From the NCBI GenBank assembly GCA_944321525.1, contig CALULQ010000019.1, positions 1-64,000 on the forward strand: a stretch of 64,000 nucleotides of DNA, given 5' to 3'. The position numbers and the translations under genes were made by a program. This DNA is from an uncultured Paraprevotella sp. (GTDB lineage: Bacteria; Bacteroidota; Bacteroidia; Bacteroidales; Bacteroidaceae). This document shows positions 1 through 8,100 of the stretch, piece after piece (the stretch's first letter is position 1; each line of letters starts with the position of its first letter). The notes beneath the pieces were generated by a model. That model made no database searches and was not told where the DNA came from. It saw only the letters and a program-made list of their open reading frames with translations.

Positions 1-2
1 AC

Positions 3-479
3 AACACGGCAAGCGGCGGGGCAGACCACTCTTTCCACCACAAGATGGCGCAACTGAACGTGGTGTTCCAAACATCTCCAACTGACGGATTTGGTCCCAA
101 TGATATTTTGGGCTGCTCGTTCAACCTCGGCGGACTGATACACGAAGGAACGTTCAACGTGACGGACGGAACGACGGAAACCACGGGAAGTGAAGTGGCA
201 GACTGGGACATCAGCGGTTGCAAATACACGGATGCCGCAACCACACGCACCTATTCCCTCATCCTGCTGCCGCAAGACCTCACCAGCAAGGCTCTGAATG
301 TAAAAGTTGGCATCGGCGGACAGACCTATTCCAACAGCGATGCCATCAACCCGAACCTCCAAGCCGGTTATACATACACCTACACCATCACGGTGAAGAA
401 GTCCGGGCTTGCGGTCAGCGGATGCACCATCACACCGTGGACAAGTGGCTCGACCGGAAGCGGTGATGCCGAAATGTAA
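3..479 (+). CDS. Fimbrillin family protein, C-terminal part (5' end outside window)
   Basis: The reading frame is open from the window edge; the first internal ATG is at 45, but codons before it read NTASGGADHSFHHK, which fits the HHKMAQL-type motif seen in fimbrillin (Mfa-like) proteins of Bacteroidales. The gene therefore starts upstream of the window. The visible part has the short beta-strand pattern of these surface adhesin subunits and includes AGYTYTYTITVKKSGL, the usual 'AGx.YTYTIT' strand near the end of the fold. Fimbrillins are exported as lipoproteins and build pili or other cell-surface structures. It lies about 200 bases before a second fimbrillin-type gene on the same strand, so the two probably belong to one surface-protein locus. 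Family assignment is from motif recognition only. Confidence 0.75.
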   Translation, partial: NTASGGADHSFHHKMAQLNVVFQTSPTDGFGPNDILGCSFNLGGLIHEGTFNVTDGTTETTGSEVADWDISGCKYTDAATTRTYSLILLPQDLTSKALNVKVGIGGQTYSNSDAINPNLQAGYTYTYTITVKKSGLAVSGCTITPWTSGSTGSGDAEM

Positions 480-523
480 ACCCACCCAAAGCCATCCCGT
501 GCCGCAAGCGTAAGCACGGAGAC

Positions 524-573
524 GCACCCTATAAAATAATAAGGTGCATCGGGCGGTGTCGCAGCCGCCGATG
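524..573 (+). other. Two adjoining hairpins between fimbrillin genes
   Basis: GCACC at 524-528 can pair with GGTGC at 543-547, and CATCGGGCGG at 547-556 with CCGCCGATG at 565-573 (one bulged G). There is no T-run after either stem, so this could be a mRNA-stabilising or attenuating structure rather than a simple terminator. The rest of 480-675 shows nothing recognisable except an A-rich stretch directly before the next start codon. Confidence 0.4.
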
Positions 574-675
574 GCACAATGTTGAACGTTTTGATTAAGC
601 GAGAGCAGAAGAAGTTTACTTATTCTGCCGAGCGTGAAAAACGTGGAATGAAATTCAACGATAAAAATACAAAAT

Positions 676-2289
676 ATGAGAAAGATGAAACATATCCTAT
701 TCCTCGCGTTGGCGGCAATCGCCCTTACCGCTTGTACGCAGGACGAACTGGCGGAGAACAGCACGGCTTTGCCCGAAGGCGAATACCCGTTGCAGATAGG
801 CAGCGTCAGCCTCACGGCGGAGGTGAGCGAACAACCTTGGACGCGGGTCAGCGAAAACCCGGCAGACGGGATGAGCAGTGTATGGCAGGGCGACGAGCGC
901 ATAGGAGTACGCATCGGTGATAATGAGGAAACAGGCATCTATGTGGTGAAGGTGGATGCAGAAGGTACGGTTATGGAAATTATCCCCGAAAAGGCGGTTT
1001 ATTGGAAAGACAATCAACCCGCCACCGTCACGGCGTGGTATCCCTTGAATGAAGAATTGGACTTTACCCACCAAGACCAAGGATTGACCTACCTTCTGAA
1101 AGGTACAAGTACGGTGAATGCCGATTACAATACCTCGGCTAACCTTGCTTTTATCCATCAGCTTGCCAAGGTGCGGGTGAAACTGGAGGGTACAAAAGCA
1201 AATGAAGTGACAGCAGTCACTGTGCGTAGCTATGAGGGAACTAATAACGAGCAAGGTACTCCAAATGGACGTATAGGTACAGATGTCTATGTCCCTATGC
1301 TGAAAGCCATCTATGGCGATGAAACCTATTGGGAAGCCAATTTGCTTGATGGCCATTTGGAAGCGGACAACACCTTCCGGCTGAGCAGCGATGGCAAAAA
1401 CTTCGTGCAGGCGAAACTAACGGCGAATGTAGATATCACCCCCGGACATGTGCATACAATAATCATCAGCGTGAATCCCGCGATACCGGAAGGTACACCG
1501 GAAATTACGGATACCACCACAGGCAACATCAGTGGCACAGATGCTTACGTGGTGCGCGGCAATAACCGTACTACTCCTATCAACATTACAGGAGGCAGTC
1601 CGACCATTTACTTGGACGGGGCAACGGTTGCGGTAGGCAATGGTTCTGCTATTAACATAACCAATAATGCCACCCCGATTATCTACGTTGTGGGTGAGGG
1701 CAACACTATATCCAGCGGCAACGGCGCAGGTATTTATGTGGAACAGGGCAGCACCGTAACTATCACGGGTCGCAGCCAAGGCGACAAACTGACCGTAAGG
1801 GGCAGCAATGGAAGTAGCGGAATTGGCGGATACGTAATTGATATGGTTTATGGAACTTATGCGAATTGCGGTAACATCAATATTAGCAATGTTTCTATTA
1901 CATCCTATGGTAGTTCTGACCTAAATGGTGATATTTCACCGGGTATAGGTAGTGCAGGACATGCTGCATGTGGAACTATAACTATTGAGAAAGCCATAGT
2001 CCATGCTTTTGGAATCTCAGACTCAGACTTTAATACTACGTCCGGTATAGGTTGTGGTTATTCATATCTTGTACTACCTACCAGCATCCCTACCGTAATC
2101 ATTACTAATAGCAATATTTATGCCCATAGAGGGAGCGATGGTTATTCAGACTATATTGGTTGGGCTGGTGATTCTTATGGCTATACATCTGCCAATGCTG
2201 CCATCAATCCCGGCGCAGGCAGCATCAAAAGCAGCACCGTCTATTGCTACACGGGCGACACGTTGGATAAGACGGTGGTGTATGACTGA
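676..2289 (+). CDS. Fimbrillin-type lipoprotein with beta-helix-like C-terminus
   Basis: 537 residues. The N-terminus MRKMKHILFLALAAIALTAC is a lipoprotein signal with lipobox LTAC (Cys20), so the protein is anchored to the outer membrane. Residues about 25-270 look like the fimbrillin fold (FIHQLAKVRVKLEG, then ITPGHVHTIIISVNP). The remainder is different: Asn/Gly/Ser/Thr-rich short repeats such as GSAINITNNATPIIYVVG and GSTVTITG, typical of right-handed beta-helix surface domains. Base composition drops to AT-rich around 1830-2200, unlike most of the window, which suggests an acquired segment. Start at 676 or at the second ATG (685); both keep the signal. Probably a cell-surface adhesin or pilus tip subunit; ligand unknown. 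Confidence 0.75.
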   Translation: MRKMKHILFLALAAIALTACTQDELAENSTALPEGEYPLQIGSVSLTAEVSEQPWTRVSENPADGMSSVWQGDERIGVRIGDNEETGIYVVKVDAEGTVMEIIPEKAVYWKDNQPATVTAWYPLNEELDFTHQDQGLTYLLKGTSTVNADYNTSANLAFIHQLAKVRVKLEGTKANEVTAVTVRSYEGTNNEQGTPNGRIGTDVYVPMLKAIYGDETYWEANLLDGHLEADNTFRLSSDGKNFVQAKLTANVDITPGHVHTIIISVNPAIPEGTPEITDTTTGNISGTDAYVVRGNNRTTPINITGGSPTIYLDGATVAVGNGSAINITNNATPIIYVVGEGNTISSGNGAGIYVEQGSTVTITGRSQGDKLTVRGSNGSSGIGGYVIDMVYGTYANCGNINISNVSITSYGSSDLNGDISPGIGSAGHAACGTITIEKAIVHAFGISDSDFNTTSGIGCGYSYLVLPTSIPTVIITNSNIYAHRGSDGYSDYIGWAGDSYGYTSANAAINPGAGSIKSSTVYCYTGDTLDKTVVYD

Positions 2290-2324
2290 AGCGGAGTAGG
2301 AAAAGAACAATAAACTAAAAGGAC

Positions 2325-2417
2325 ATGGCTATGAAAGTTCTGATTGACAATGGGCATGGTATTGAGACCTTGGGCAAGCGTTCGCCAGACGGACGGTTGA
2401 GAGAATATGCATGTTGA
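2325..2417 (+). pseudogene. N-acetylmuramoyl-L-alanine amidase, N-terminal stub
   Basis: An open frame of only 30 codons reads MAMKVLIDNGHG followed by GKRSPDGRLREYA and then a stop. This matches the conserved start of the small Bacteroidales amidases (Amidase_3 type, zinc-dependent peptidoglycan hydrolases) in which DNGHG carries the first metal-binding His. The similarity ends abruptly at REYA near 2410, after which the sequence is unrelated. The gene is therefore cut to about its first 28 residues and cannot be active. Its position right behind a fimbrillin gene is usual for this family in accessory islands. The break coincides with the start of the toxin-antitoxin cassettes. Confidence 0.7.
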
Positions 2418-2468
2418 TGCGCCCTTAAGTTTAAATCGCGTCATTGCCTTTTAATAAGATAGGTTGCG

Positions 2469-2512
2469 CCTCGGCCATGCCGTTCAAGCAAACTTGACGG
2501 GCATGGCCGAGG
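2469..2512 (+). terminator. Long hairpin before the DUF4160 cassette
   Basis: CCTCGGCCATGCC (2469-2481) is perfectly complementary to GGCATGGCCGAGG (2500-2512), and inside it GT(T)CAAG pairs with CTTGAC around a CAAA loop. The 13-bp stem is followed by only TTTA, so it is a weak candidate for an intrinsic terminator; it could equally be a boundary structure of the inserted cassette. Confidence 0.5.
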
Positions 2513-2517
2513 TTTAC

Positions 2518-2613
2518 GCGTTCTTTGATAGGCTGGAAAACGGGAAAATTCTTTGTAAATCAGAAGAAAAGTATGGTTTTGCACACGGCTTTTGCAAGAA
2601 ATGGTTATCTTTG
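2518..2613 (+). promoter_or_regulatory. Promoter region of DUF4160/DUF2442 cassette
   Basis: A -7 box TATCTTTG lies at 2606-2613, 18 bases before the start codon. Upstream, the block GCGTTCTTTGATAGGCTGGA at 2518 recurs almost unchanged (GCGTTCTTTGACAGACTGGA) at 3308 in front of the VapBC cassette. No clear -33 TTTG at the ideal 19-base spacing is seen. Confidence 0.5.
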
Positions 2614-2630
2614 CGAGAAATGCAGAATGA

Positions 2631-2927
2631 ATGGGACAGTTGGCTTTCATAAAGATGTTCTTGCTGGTAAGCATTCCTACGGATGTGAACGACAACCACC
2701 GTCATATCCACATATTCCGCAAAGGAGGCAGGCATCTGCATTCCGTAGCGAAAATATGGATAGAACGTAACGGAATGAAAGACATCGAGATAGCCGAAAG
2801 CTTGTTGCCCGCCAAAGATAACGCCATGATAGTGGCTGCCATTGACCGACACTGGGAGTTCCTGAACGAACAAATCACACGGACATTCAACGGCGAGAAG
2901 ACCAAAGTAAAAGACATTGAAAAGTAG
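2631..2927 (+). CDS. DUF4160 domain protein
   Basis: 98 residues. The segment RHIHIFRKGG is the His-rich core typical of DUF4160 ('H.Hv..kg...'), followed by KIWIERNGMKDIEIAESLLPAKDNAMI and an amphipathic helix ending in WEFLNEQI. The family is small, soluble and of unknown biochemistry. It is regularly encoded directly beside DUF2442, as here (8-base gap), and such pairs have been suggested to act as toxin-antitoxin-like modules. ATG at 2631 fits the -7 box 18 bases upstream; a later ATG at 2655 would remove the hydrophobic start. Family call is good; activity unknown. Confidence 0.7.
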   Translation: MGQLAFIKMFLLVSIPTDVNDNHRHIHIFRKGGRHLHSVAKIWIERNGMKDIEIAESLLPAKDNAMIVAAIDRHWEFLNEQITRTFNGEKTKVKDIEK

Positions 2928-2935
2928 GACAGCTT

Positions 2936-3178
2936 ATGTGCAAGATGAAAGACGTAAATGTAGGTATTAAGAAACTGGATTTCACCGAACACCGGGGCAA
3001 GATGGCCGTTTACCTGACAGACGGGCGCGAAGTCATCGTGCCGCTGTCGTTCTTTCCGGATATCAAGCATCTTTCCGTAAAAGAGCGCGAAAGATGGATG
3101 ATACTGGACGACCAATATTTCACATTCGATCGTCTGAGCAAGGTATATTCGGTGAAAGACCTGATGACACTGGCGTAG
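2936..3178 (+). CDS. DUF2442 domain protein
   Basis: 80 residues. The pattern GKMAVYLTDGREVIVPLSFF, then FPDIKHLSVKERERW, matches DUF2442 (a beta-sheet with 'f.dG....pl..fP.L..a...r' and a Trp). It is partnered with the DUF4160 gene just upstream, so the two are almost certainly co-transcribed. In published genome surveys these partners co-occur in putative toxin-antitoxin loci; which one is the antitoxin cannot be told from the sequence. A second in-frame ATG lies three codons in. Confidence 0.7.
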   Translation: MCKMKDVNVGIKKLDFTEHRGKMAVYLTDGREVIVPLSFFPDIKHLSVKERERWMILDDQYFTFDRLSKVYSVKDLMTLA

Positions 3179-3219
3179 CGGTATAAGAACCGCTTGCGCA
3201 AACCAAGAAAGTTTCCCGT

Positions 3220-3250
3220 CCCGCCTTCTCCCCATTGTGGAGTAGGCGGG
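3220..3250 (+). repeat. Hairpin repeat copy 1, after DUF4160/DUF2442
   Basis: CCCGCC (3220-3225) and CTCC pair with GGAG and GGCGGG (3245-3250) around CCATTGT. The stem, the loop and the GCGCTTG tail recur after vapC at 4035-4067. It is probably a terminator-like end of the cassette; no strong T-run follows. Confidence 0.6.
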
Positions 3251-3350
3251 GCGCTTGCTTTCTAGCCTAGTCAGGACATAAACGAAAGAAACAGATAACA
3301 ATATAAGCGTTCTTTGACAGACTGGAAAACAACGAAATAGTGGGAAAAAG

Positions 3351-3382
3351 TTTCCGCTTCTCGTACATTTTTCATACCTTTG
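3351..3382 (+). promoter_or_regulatory. Promoter of the VapBC cassette
   Basis: The -7 box TACCTTTG is at 3375-3382, preceded by TTTC at 3351-3354 (20-base spacer, one mismatch to TTTG). The antitoxin ATG follows 33 bases after the -7 box behind a good Shine-Dalgarno AGGAGG. Confidence 0.55.
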
Positions 3383-3414
3383 CCAAAGCAATCACACAAT
3401 AAAGGAGGTCAACT

Positions 3415-3579
3415 ATGGAAAAGACTGAAGAAAAGGTACAAGAGCAACCGAAAAAGAGCAAGATGGAAGAGCTGGACGAAGAAGCCAAGAGGCAAGGCAA
3501 GAAGGTGAGCAAGACTTGGGAAGCTGCCATGCGATTGAAAGGTAGCCTGATTGTTAACGACCCAACATTCCTGTTGTAA
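3415..3579 (+). CDS. VapB-like antitoxin (54 aa)
   Basis: 54 residues, highly charged: MEKTEEKVQEQPKKSKMEEL at the start, then KTWEAAMRLKGSLIVNDPTF near the end. AGGAGG lies 7 bases before the ATG. It ends two bases before the PIN-domain toxin gene, the usual antitoxin-toxin layout. The Lys/Glu-rich N-terminus is probably disordered; the C-terminal W/LIVNDP part is the likely toxin-binding segment. There is no visible AbrB or ribbon-helix-helix domain, so DNA binding is unproven. The call rests on size, position and partner. Confidence 0.65.
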   Translation: MEKTEEKVQEQPKKSKMEELDEEAKRQGKKVSKTWEAAMRLKGSLIVNDPTFLL

Positions 3580-3581
3580 GT

Positions 3582-4004
3582 ATGCGCTATCTCATCGACA
3601 CAAATATCTTCGTGTATTTAGCACTTGATATTGAAATGCTGAGCCGCGACGTGAAAGCCATTCTTGAAGAGCCGGACACCCTGCTATACATCAGTGCCGA
3701 GTCCGTGCGCGAACTGATAGTGGGCTACCGCAACAAAGGCTTGTGTTCCAAACGATGGAAGACGGTGGAAGCAATGGTGGCGGCCATCGAAGATGAATTT
3801 TATGTTCAGATCCTTCCCGTGAAAAAGGAACACATGGAGACCTACGCCCGTATGGAAATCAACGAGGCGCAAGGACATAAAGACCCGTCGGACCATGTAA
3901 TCATTGCCCACGCCATTTCCGAGCAGATGCCCCTCATCTCCAGCGACACCCGCTTCTGGTTCTATCGCGCCCAAGGGCTTGACTTGATATTCAATGAAAA
4001 ATAA
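3582..4004 (+). CDS. vapC: VapC-family PIN-domain toxin (ribonuclease)
   Basis: 140 residues, the usual length of a PIN toxin. The acidic metal-binding residues are in place: Asp6 in YLIDTN, the Glu in SAESVRELIVGY, the Asp in DPSDHVIIAHAI and the last Asp in LISSDTRF. PIN toxins are magnesium-dependent endoribonucleases that cut tRNA or rRNA and are held inactive by the cognate antitoxin encoded upstream. The gene starts two bases after the antitoxin stop and is followed by the same hairpin that follows the DUF4160/DUF2442 pair. The open frame has no defects, so it should be active. Confidence 0.88.
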   Translation: MRYLIDTNIFVYLALDIEMLSRDVKAILEEPDTLLYISAESVRELIVGYRNKGLCSKRWKTVEAMVAAIEDEFYVQILPVKKEHMETYARMEINEAQGHKDPSDHVIIAHAISEQMPLISSDTRFWFYRAQGLDLIFNEK

Positions 4005-4034
4005 AGCGAACAAGGCATTCCCCATTCGTTTCGT

Positions 4035-4067
4035 CCCGCCCCTCTCCCCATTGTGGAGGAGGGCGGG
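4035..4067 (+). repeat. Hairpin repeat copy 2, after vapC
   Basis: CCCGCCC (4035-4041) pairs with GGGCGGG (4061-4067), with CTCC/GGAG inside and the same CCATTGT loop as at 3220-3250; the following GCGCTTG is also shared. It ends the second cassette. Confidence 0.6.
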
Positions 4068-4204
4068 GCGCTTGTTTTCAAGCTTGTCGGAGCGCACATA
4101 TTGACGATAAGGCATAGTTTAAAGAAAGAGATAGTTGGAAAAAGCAAAGGCAAACGAAGTGGCGGATGTCACTGTGCGTGTTACATTGGCAAAGGATAAG
4201 TTAC

Positions 4205-4972
4205 GGGGCGGTAGAAATTTAGTGGGGAAACCAGCAACAACGCCCGTGTCGGATTGTCACCCAAGCACGGAATTTCCTGTCAGGAAGAAAGGTTTTCCTT
4301 CCGCTTCCGTGTTTCAATGACAGGACGGCCGGCTGCAAACAGGAGCCGGACTGTTAAAGAACGGGTGAAGAAACTGTTTGTATGGAGCATTTCTCCGTCC
4401 CGGCGGTCGTTTTTCCGCGGTAAAAACAGAATCGCTTTCCGCAAAGAAACGAACCGCCTTCCGCAAAGACGGAACTTTTTTGCCGCAAGACAGTCCCTGC
4501 AGGTGCAGGAAGAAGGGAAAAACGGGGATTCGGAAGGCTTTTCCCGCTCTGGATGGAGTCCGCTCACGTGCAAACCTCGTTTGTCCTTTTGCCAGCCATT
4601 CCCCTTGCGGGGCTGACGCGGGGAGCGGGTTCCGGCCACACGGCGTTCCGTGGCTGACGGCAAAATGTCGCGGGAACCGGCTTTCGGCTTTCATCCTGCA
4701 TACCCTTGGGAGCGTGAGGTTCGCGTATTTCCGTCCTGTTCCCGTCCCGCACCCGTTTGCGCGGTTCTCGCAGGGGCTGTCTTGACATTTTGTCAAAATG
4801 TCATTGGGGGACTTGTTGCTGTCCGCAGGCCTTTTGGCGCCTTTGCGGCAGGAGTCGACAGGAGGCGGCCGGCGCCACCGAAACAGGCAAGGGAGTTCCC
4901 GAGGGCTATCTTTCGTCCTTTCCCGGAATCGCTGAAATTTACGGCTGCCCCCCACTGGATTTCTACTGAGCC
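4205..4972. mobile_element. Non-autonomous (MITE-like) element, 768 bp, copy A
   Basis: Left end GGGGCGGTAGAAATTTAGTG and the inverse of the right end GGCTCAGTAGAAATCCAGTG are matching terminal inverted repeats. They are bounded by the direct repeat TAAGTTAC (4197-4204 and 4973-4980), an 8-bp target duplication. Long open frames inside exist on both strands, but none resembles a transposase or any known protein; they look like GC-rich artefacts. Inside are several inverted segments built on TTGCCGCAAG/CTTTGCGG and a TGACATTTTGTCA palindrome (4785-4800). GGCTC ends plus 8-bp duplications resemble ISL3-family elements, so an ISL3 transposase elsewhere may move it (inference). A related copy in the opposite orientation is at 30193-30911. 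Confidence 0.75.
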
Positions 4973-5069
4973 TAAGTTACCCGTTACAGCCGGAGAAATA
5001 ACTGCGATAACCATCAACGTGAACTCTGTCGTGCCTGATGATGCGACCATTGTCGGGCGGTTACAAAAA

Positions 5070-5108
5070 GGAATCTCCCCCAAGCGACACTCGCTTGACG
5101 GAGATTCC
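5070..5108 (-). terminator. Terminator of the GH29 gene
   Basis: GGAATCTCC (5070-5078) pairs with GGAGATTCC (5100-5108), with AAGCG/CGCTT nested inside. Read on the minus strand the stem is followed by TTTTTG, a proper U-run, 40 bases past the stop of the fucosidase gene. Confidence 0.75.
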
Positions 5109-5147
5109 CTTTCCCAAAAACGGTTGAATGCCAATTACGTTCCCCGT

Positions 5148-8100
5148 CTACGGCTTTAAGATTTTGCGGCCATTTTTTATGTAGATGCCCCGGTGGGGTT
5201 CTTTACCTAATTTTTGGCCTGTCAAATTATACAGGTGGTCTTCTCCTGAAACAAGATCCGTCTTGACCGAAGATACGGCGTCCCCGCCTTGCTTGGGTGA
5301 GTAAAGCATTTGCAGCTCTTTCACACGAAATTCTTGCGTCTCACTACCTGTATTTAAACTCGCCTGCCACCCCACATAAATATCTTGGGGAGTGTCTGTC
5401 GTGAATGTAATGGAGCGCCACCGTTCATCCTCTATCCCCACGCTGTTAAGGGCAAGCTTGGCCAATGAGTTGCGCGCGAGTTGTCTTGTGGGCATTAGCT
5501 CGGTGGCAGCAAACAGATAGGCACTGGATGTCATGCTATAGCTTGTTTGGAATTTGACCTTGAACGTATAAGTGCCAGGTTCCAAATACAGTTTGCGATA
5601 AATGCGCGCGTCAGCGAGTGAGCCTTCTTGATTGTTGCTGCGGTCTTGCCATACGCCCAGCATCAGGCAATCATAACCCGGGTAATTGTCTATGCCGTTT
5701 TTTACGCCATCCGTCCCATTGGGGATTTTGAAGTTTTCTACTTGCCAATACTTGGGAGTTGCAAAACGTGTGGTTACATTCTCGTCCAAGCGGGAAAAAT
5801 TGGAGCGTTCGTAAAGAAATGGCAAGGTCACATCTTTCATATCCACAATCTGGCTTTCGTCATACCGAAGCAATTGCAAACGGGTGGCCCTGAATTCCTG
5901 CGTGCTGCTCCCCATAAGCAAATTGGCTTGGAATCCCAATGTCACGTCCTGCTCTTCTTCTATGATAAAAGTGATTCCCCACCAACTGCCGTCATCGGGA
6001 GCCGTGTTTAAGCGTGCCCATGCGATCGACTTGGCCGGAATATCCGCAGTCTGCAAGTCTTCGGTATCACCACGAGTCGCGAACATATAAGCTTCATCCG
6101 ACAATTGATAGGCGGCATTGAACGTCGCTCCAAAATAATATGTGCCAGGCGTGAGCCGTATGGTACGCCGTATGGCAGCCTGTGACAAATCGCAGTCCGT
6201 TGCGGCATTCCGGTCTTCCCATACTCCCAGCATCAAGGCCTCCGTGCCACTATAGGCATCAAGCCCTTGCTTGACGCCATCGTTCCCATTGGGGATATTA
6301 AAGTTCGTCACCGTCCAATTGGCAGGTTTGCCGAACCTTTTTCCATTTTGTGTGTCCGGAGTGCGTTCGAAGCCGGCAGCCTCTTCAAGCTTGTCAACCG
6401 TCAGGTCTTCGCCCGTGTAGAGAGGCGCAGCGGCAGGAGTGACATCCTTGGCAAGGCAATCTTCAAACGCCTTGCGTAGATTTTGCAGGGCTGCGGCTTG
6501 TTCATCGGCAGAACCTTCAAGGTATGTTTCGGCTTCTTCTGCAATATACCTCAGGTCGGACAATGCAGTAACATTCGGGCTACCAGTATTGACCGGCTTG
6601 ATGCTCCCATCTGCTCCATCGGTAAGAAGCTTGCAATAATCGATCAATTCCGCGAGTGAAACCTGCTTGTCCGTACCCGGCTTAAAGGTTAAGGCAAACA
6701 CAGGGGCAATATCGTTTGTCTTGTTTTCTGGTAATTGCACCGTAAGTCCTTCCATCGTAAGTTCATGCTCCACCGGACCGTGGCCTAACAGTTCAATGCT
6801 TTCAATTTCGCCGGAGAAATACTCACTTGCGCGTCCTAAATGCCGGAATGTGAAACTCCGATTGGCAGGCCAGCGCATAATGGTTGCAAAAACAGTATCG
6901 ACGTCCTGCTCCGTTTTGGCGTATTTGACGACATAGCGCACATCCTTTGCCGAATAATCGTTGCCTTCATTGAATCCTTGGTTGTTGATGGGCCGCGATG
7001 CTTCTGCCGACGGTCCTTCTCCAAACGATTTCCATACACGCGTGCCATAAATGGAACGCGAGTTCTGGTCCATCCAGGCTTTCACGTCGGCAATGAACTT
7101 CATCTCCTTGTCGTCTAACGTGCCGTCTCCTTTGATGGGAATGGAAAGCAACAGGTTGCCATTCTTGCTGACGATATCAATAAGCATGCTTATGACATGC
7201 TCGGCAGACTTATATCCCGCATTGTAATCTTGCTCTCCATAATGCCAGCCACCGATACAAGTGCATGTCTGCCATGGTTTCTCCTGCGGGCGGTCCGGAA
7301 TTCCTCGCTCCACATCCCACATCATGGCCTCCTTGTGCATAGGCTCCAAAATCTTTCCGGTCACGACCATTTCGGGATTGGTATTGTAAGCATGGGCGAG
7401 GATATTGAGCCCGATGCTCTCGTCGCATCCATAAAACGGCAGCACCGTGTCGTCGAAATAAAGCATGGCCGGATGATAAGCATTCACGCATTGCAGCACG
7501 CGGTTTTGAAATTTCATCTTGTATTCTTCGCTGGGCAGGGATACACCATTGCCCCACGCCCATTGAGAATGTATCGTGCCTGCATCCTCCCATCCTGTAC
7601 TGTGGGGATGACGTTGCGCATAAAGATCCTGTGGGTCGTAACCTTCCCACCATTTCCCCTTACCGTCTTCTTTTGTCATGTTGCCATCATACGGTTGGGC
7701 GATTTCAAACCACGACCAAGCATGGCTGCCATGCATGGACACGCCTAATGGCATTCCATACTTCTCGCAAGCCTTGGCCCATTCGCCTACCACGTCACGC
7801 CTCGGGCCGATATTCACAGAATTCCATGGTTGATAGGGAGAATCCCAGCAATCGAAATTGTCATGATGTTGCCCCATGGCGAAGAAATAGCGTGCCCCCA
7901 TGCTATGATAGAGGCCGATGAGGTATTCGGGGTCCCAATTCTCGGCTTTCCATGCGTTGCACAGGTCCTTATACCCGAAGTCGGTGTTGGGCACACAAGG
8001 ATCGCCGAAATGGCTCACATGCCAATTGTAATTTGCACTTCCCTTGAAATACATGCCACGGGCATACCAGTCGCCTCCCGCGGCTTGGCATTGGGGATCC

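Larger units (their letters stand above)
4135..5159 (+). pseudogene. Fimbrillin remnant split by an inserted element
   Basis: The left piece (4135-4204) reads LEKAKANEVADVTVR, nearly the same as LEGTKANEVTAVTVR in the fimbrillin gene at 676-2289. The right piece (from 4973) reads KLPVTAGEITAITINVN, equivalent to ITPGHVHTIIISVN of that gene. The two are separated by a 768-bp element flanked by TAAGTTAC on each side. Deleting the element plus one TAAGTTAC joins the pieces in frame without a stop. The 5' part of this gene is missing: before 4135 the sequence is cassette tail. After GRLQKG the frame runs through a terminator hairpin, so the natural stop is probably also lost. Confidence 0.75.

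Noticed and set aside
2464..2652. 62-residue frame covering the hairpin at 2469-2512
   Set aside because: It spans a perfect stem and the promoter region and overlaps the real DUF4160 gene start.
3220..4067. Integron attC sites around the toxin-antitoxin cassettes
   Set aside because: The hairpins lack the paired R/L box arrangement and no integrase gene is in the window. A cassette-like layout is reported only as an inference.
4254..4955. Long open frames on both strands inside element copy A (and likewise 30235-30801)
   Set aside because: They have no start signals or recognisable motifs and are open on both strands because of GC-rich composition. Conservation between copies follows the DNA, not one protein frame.
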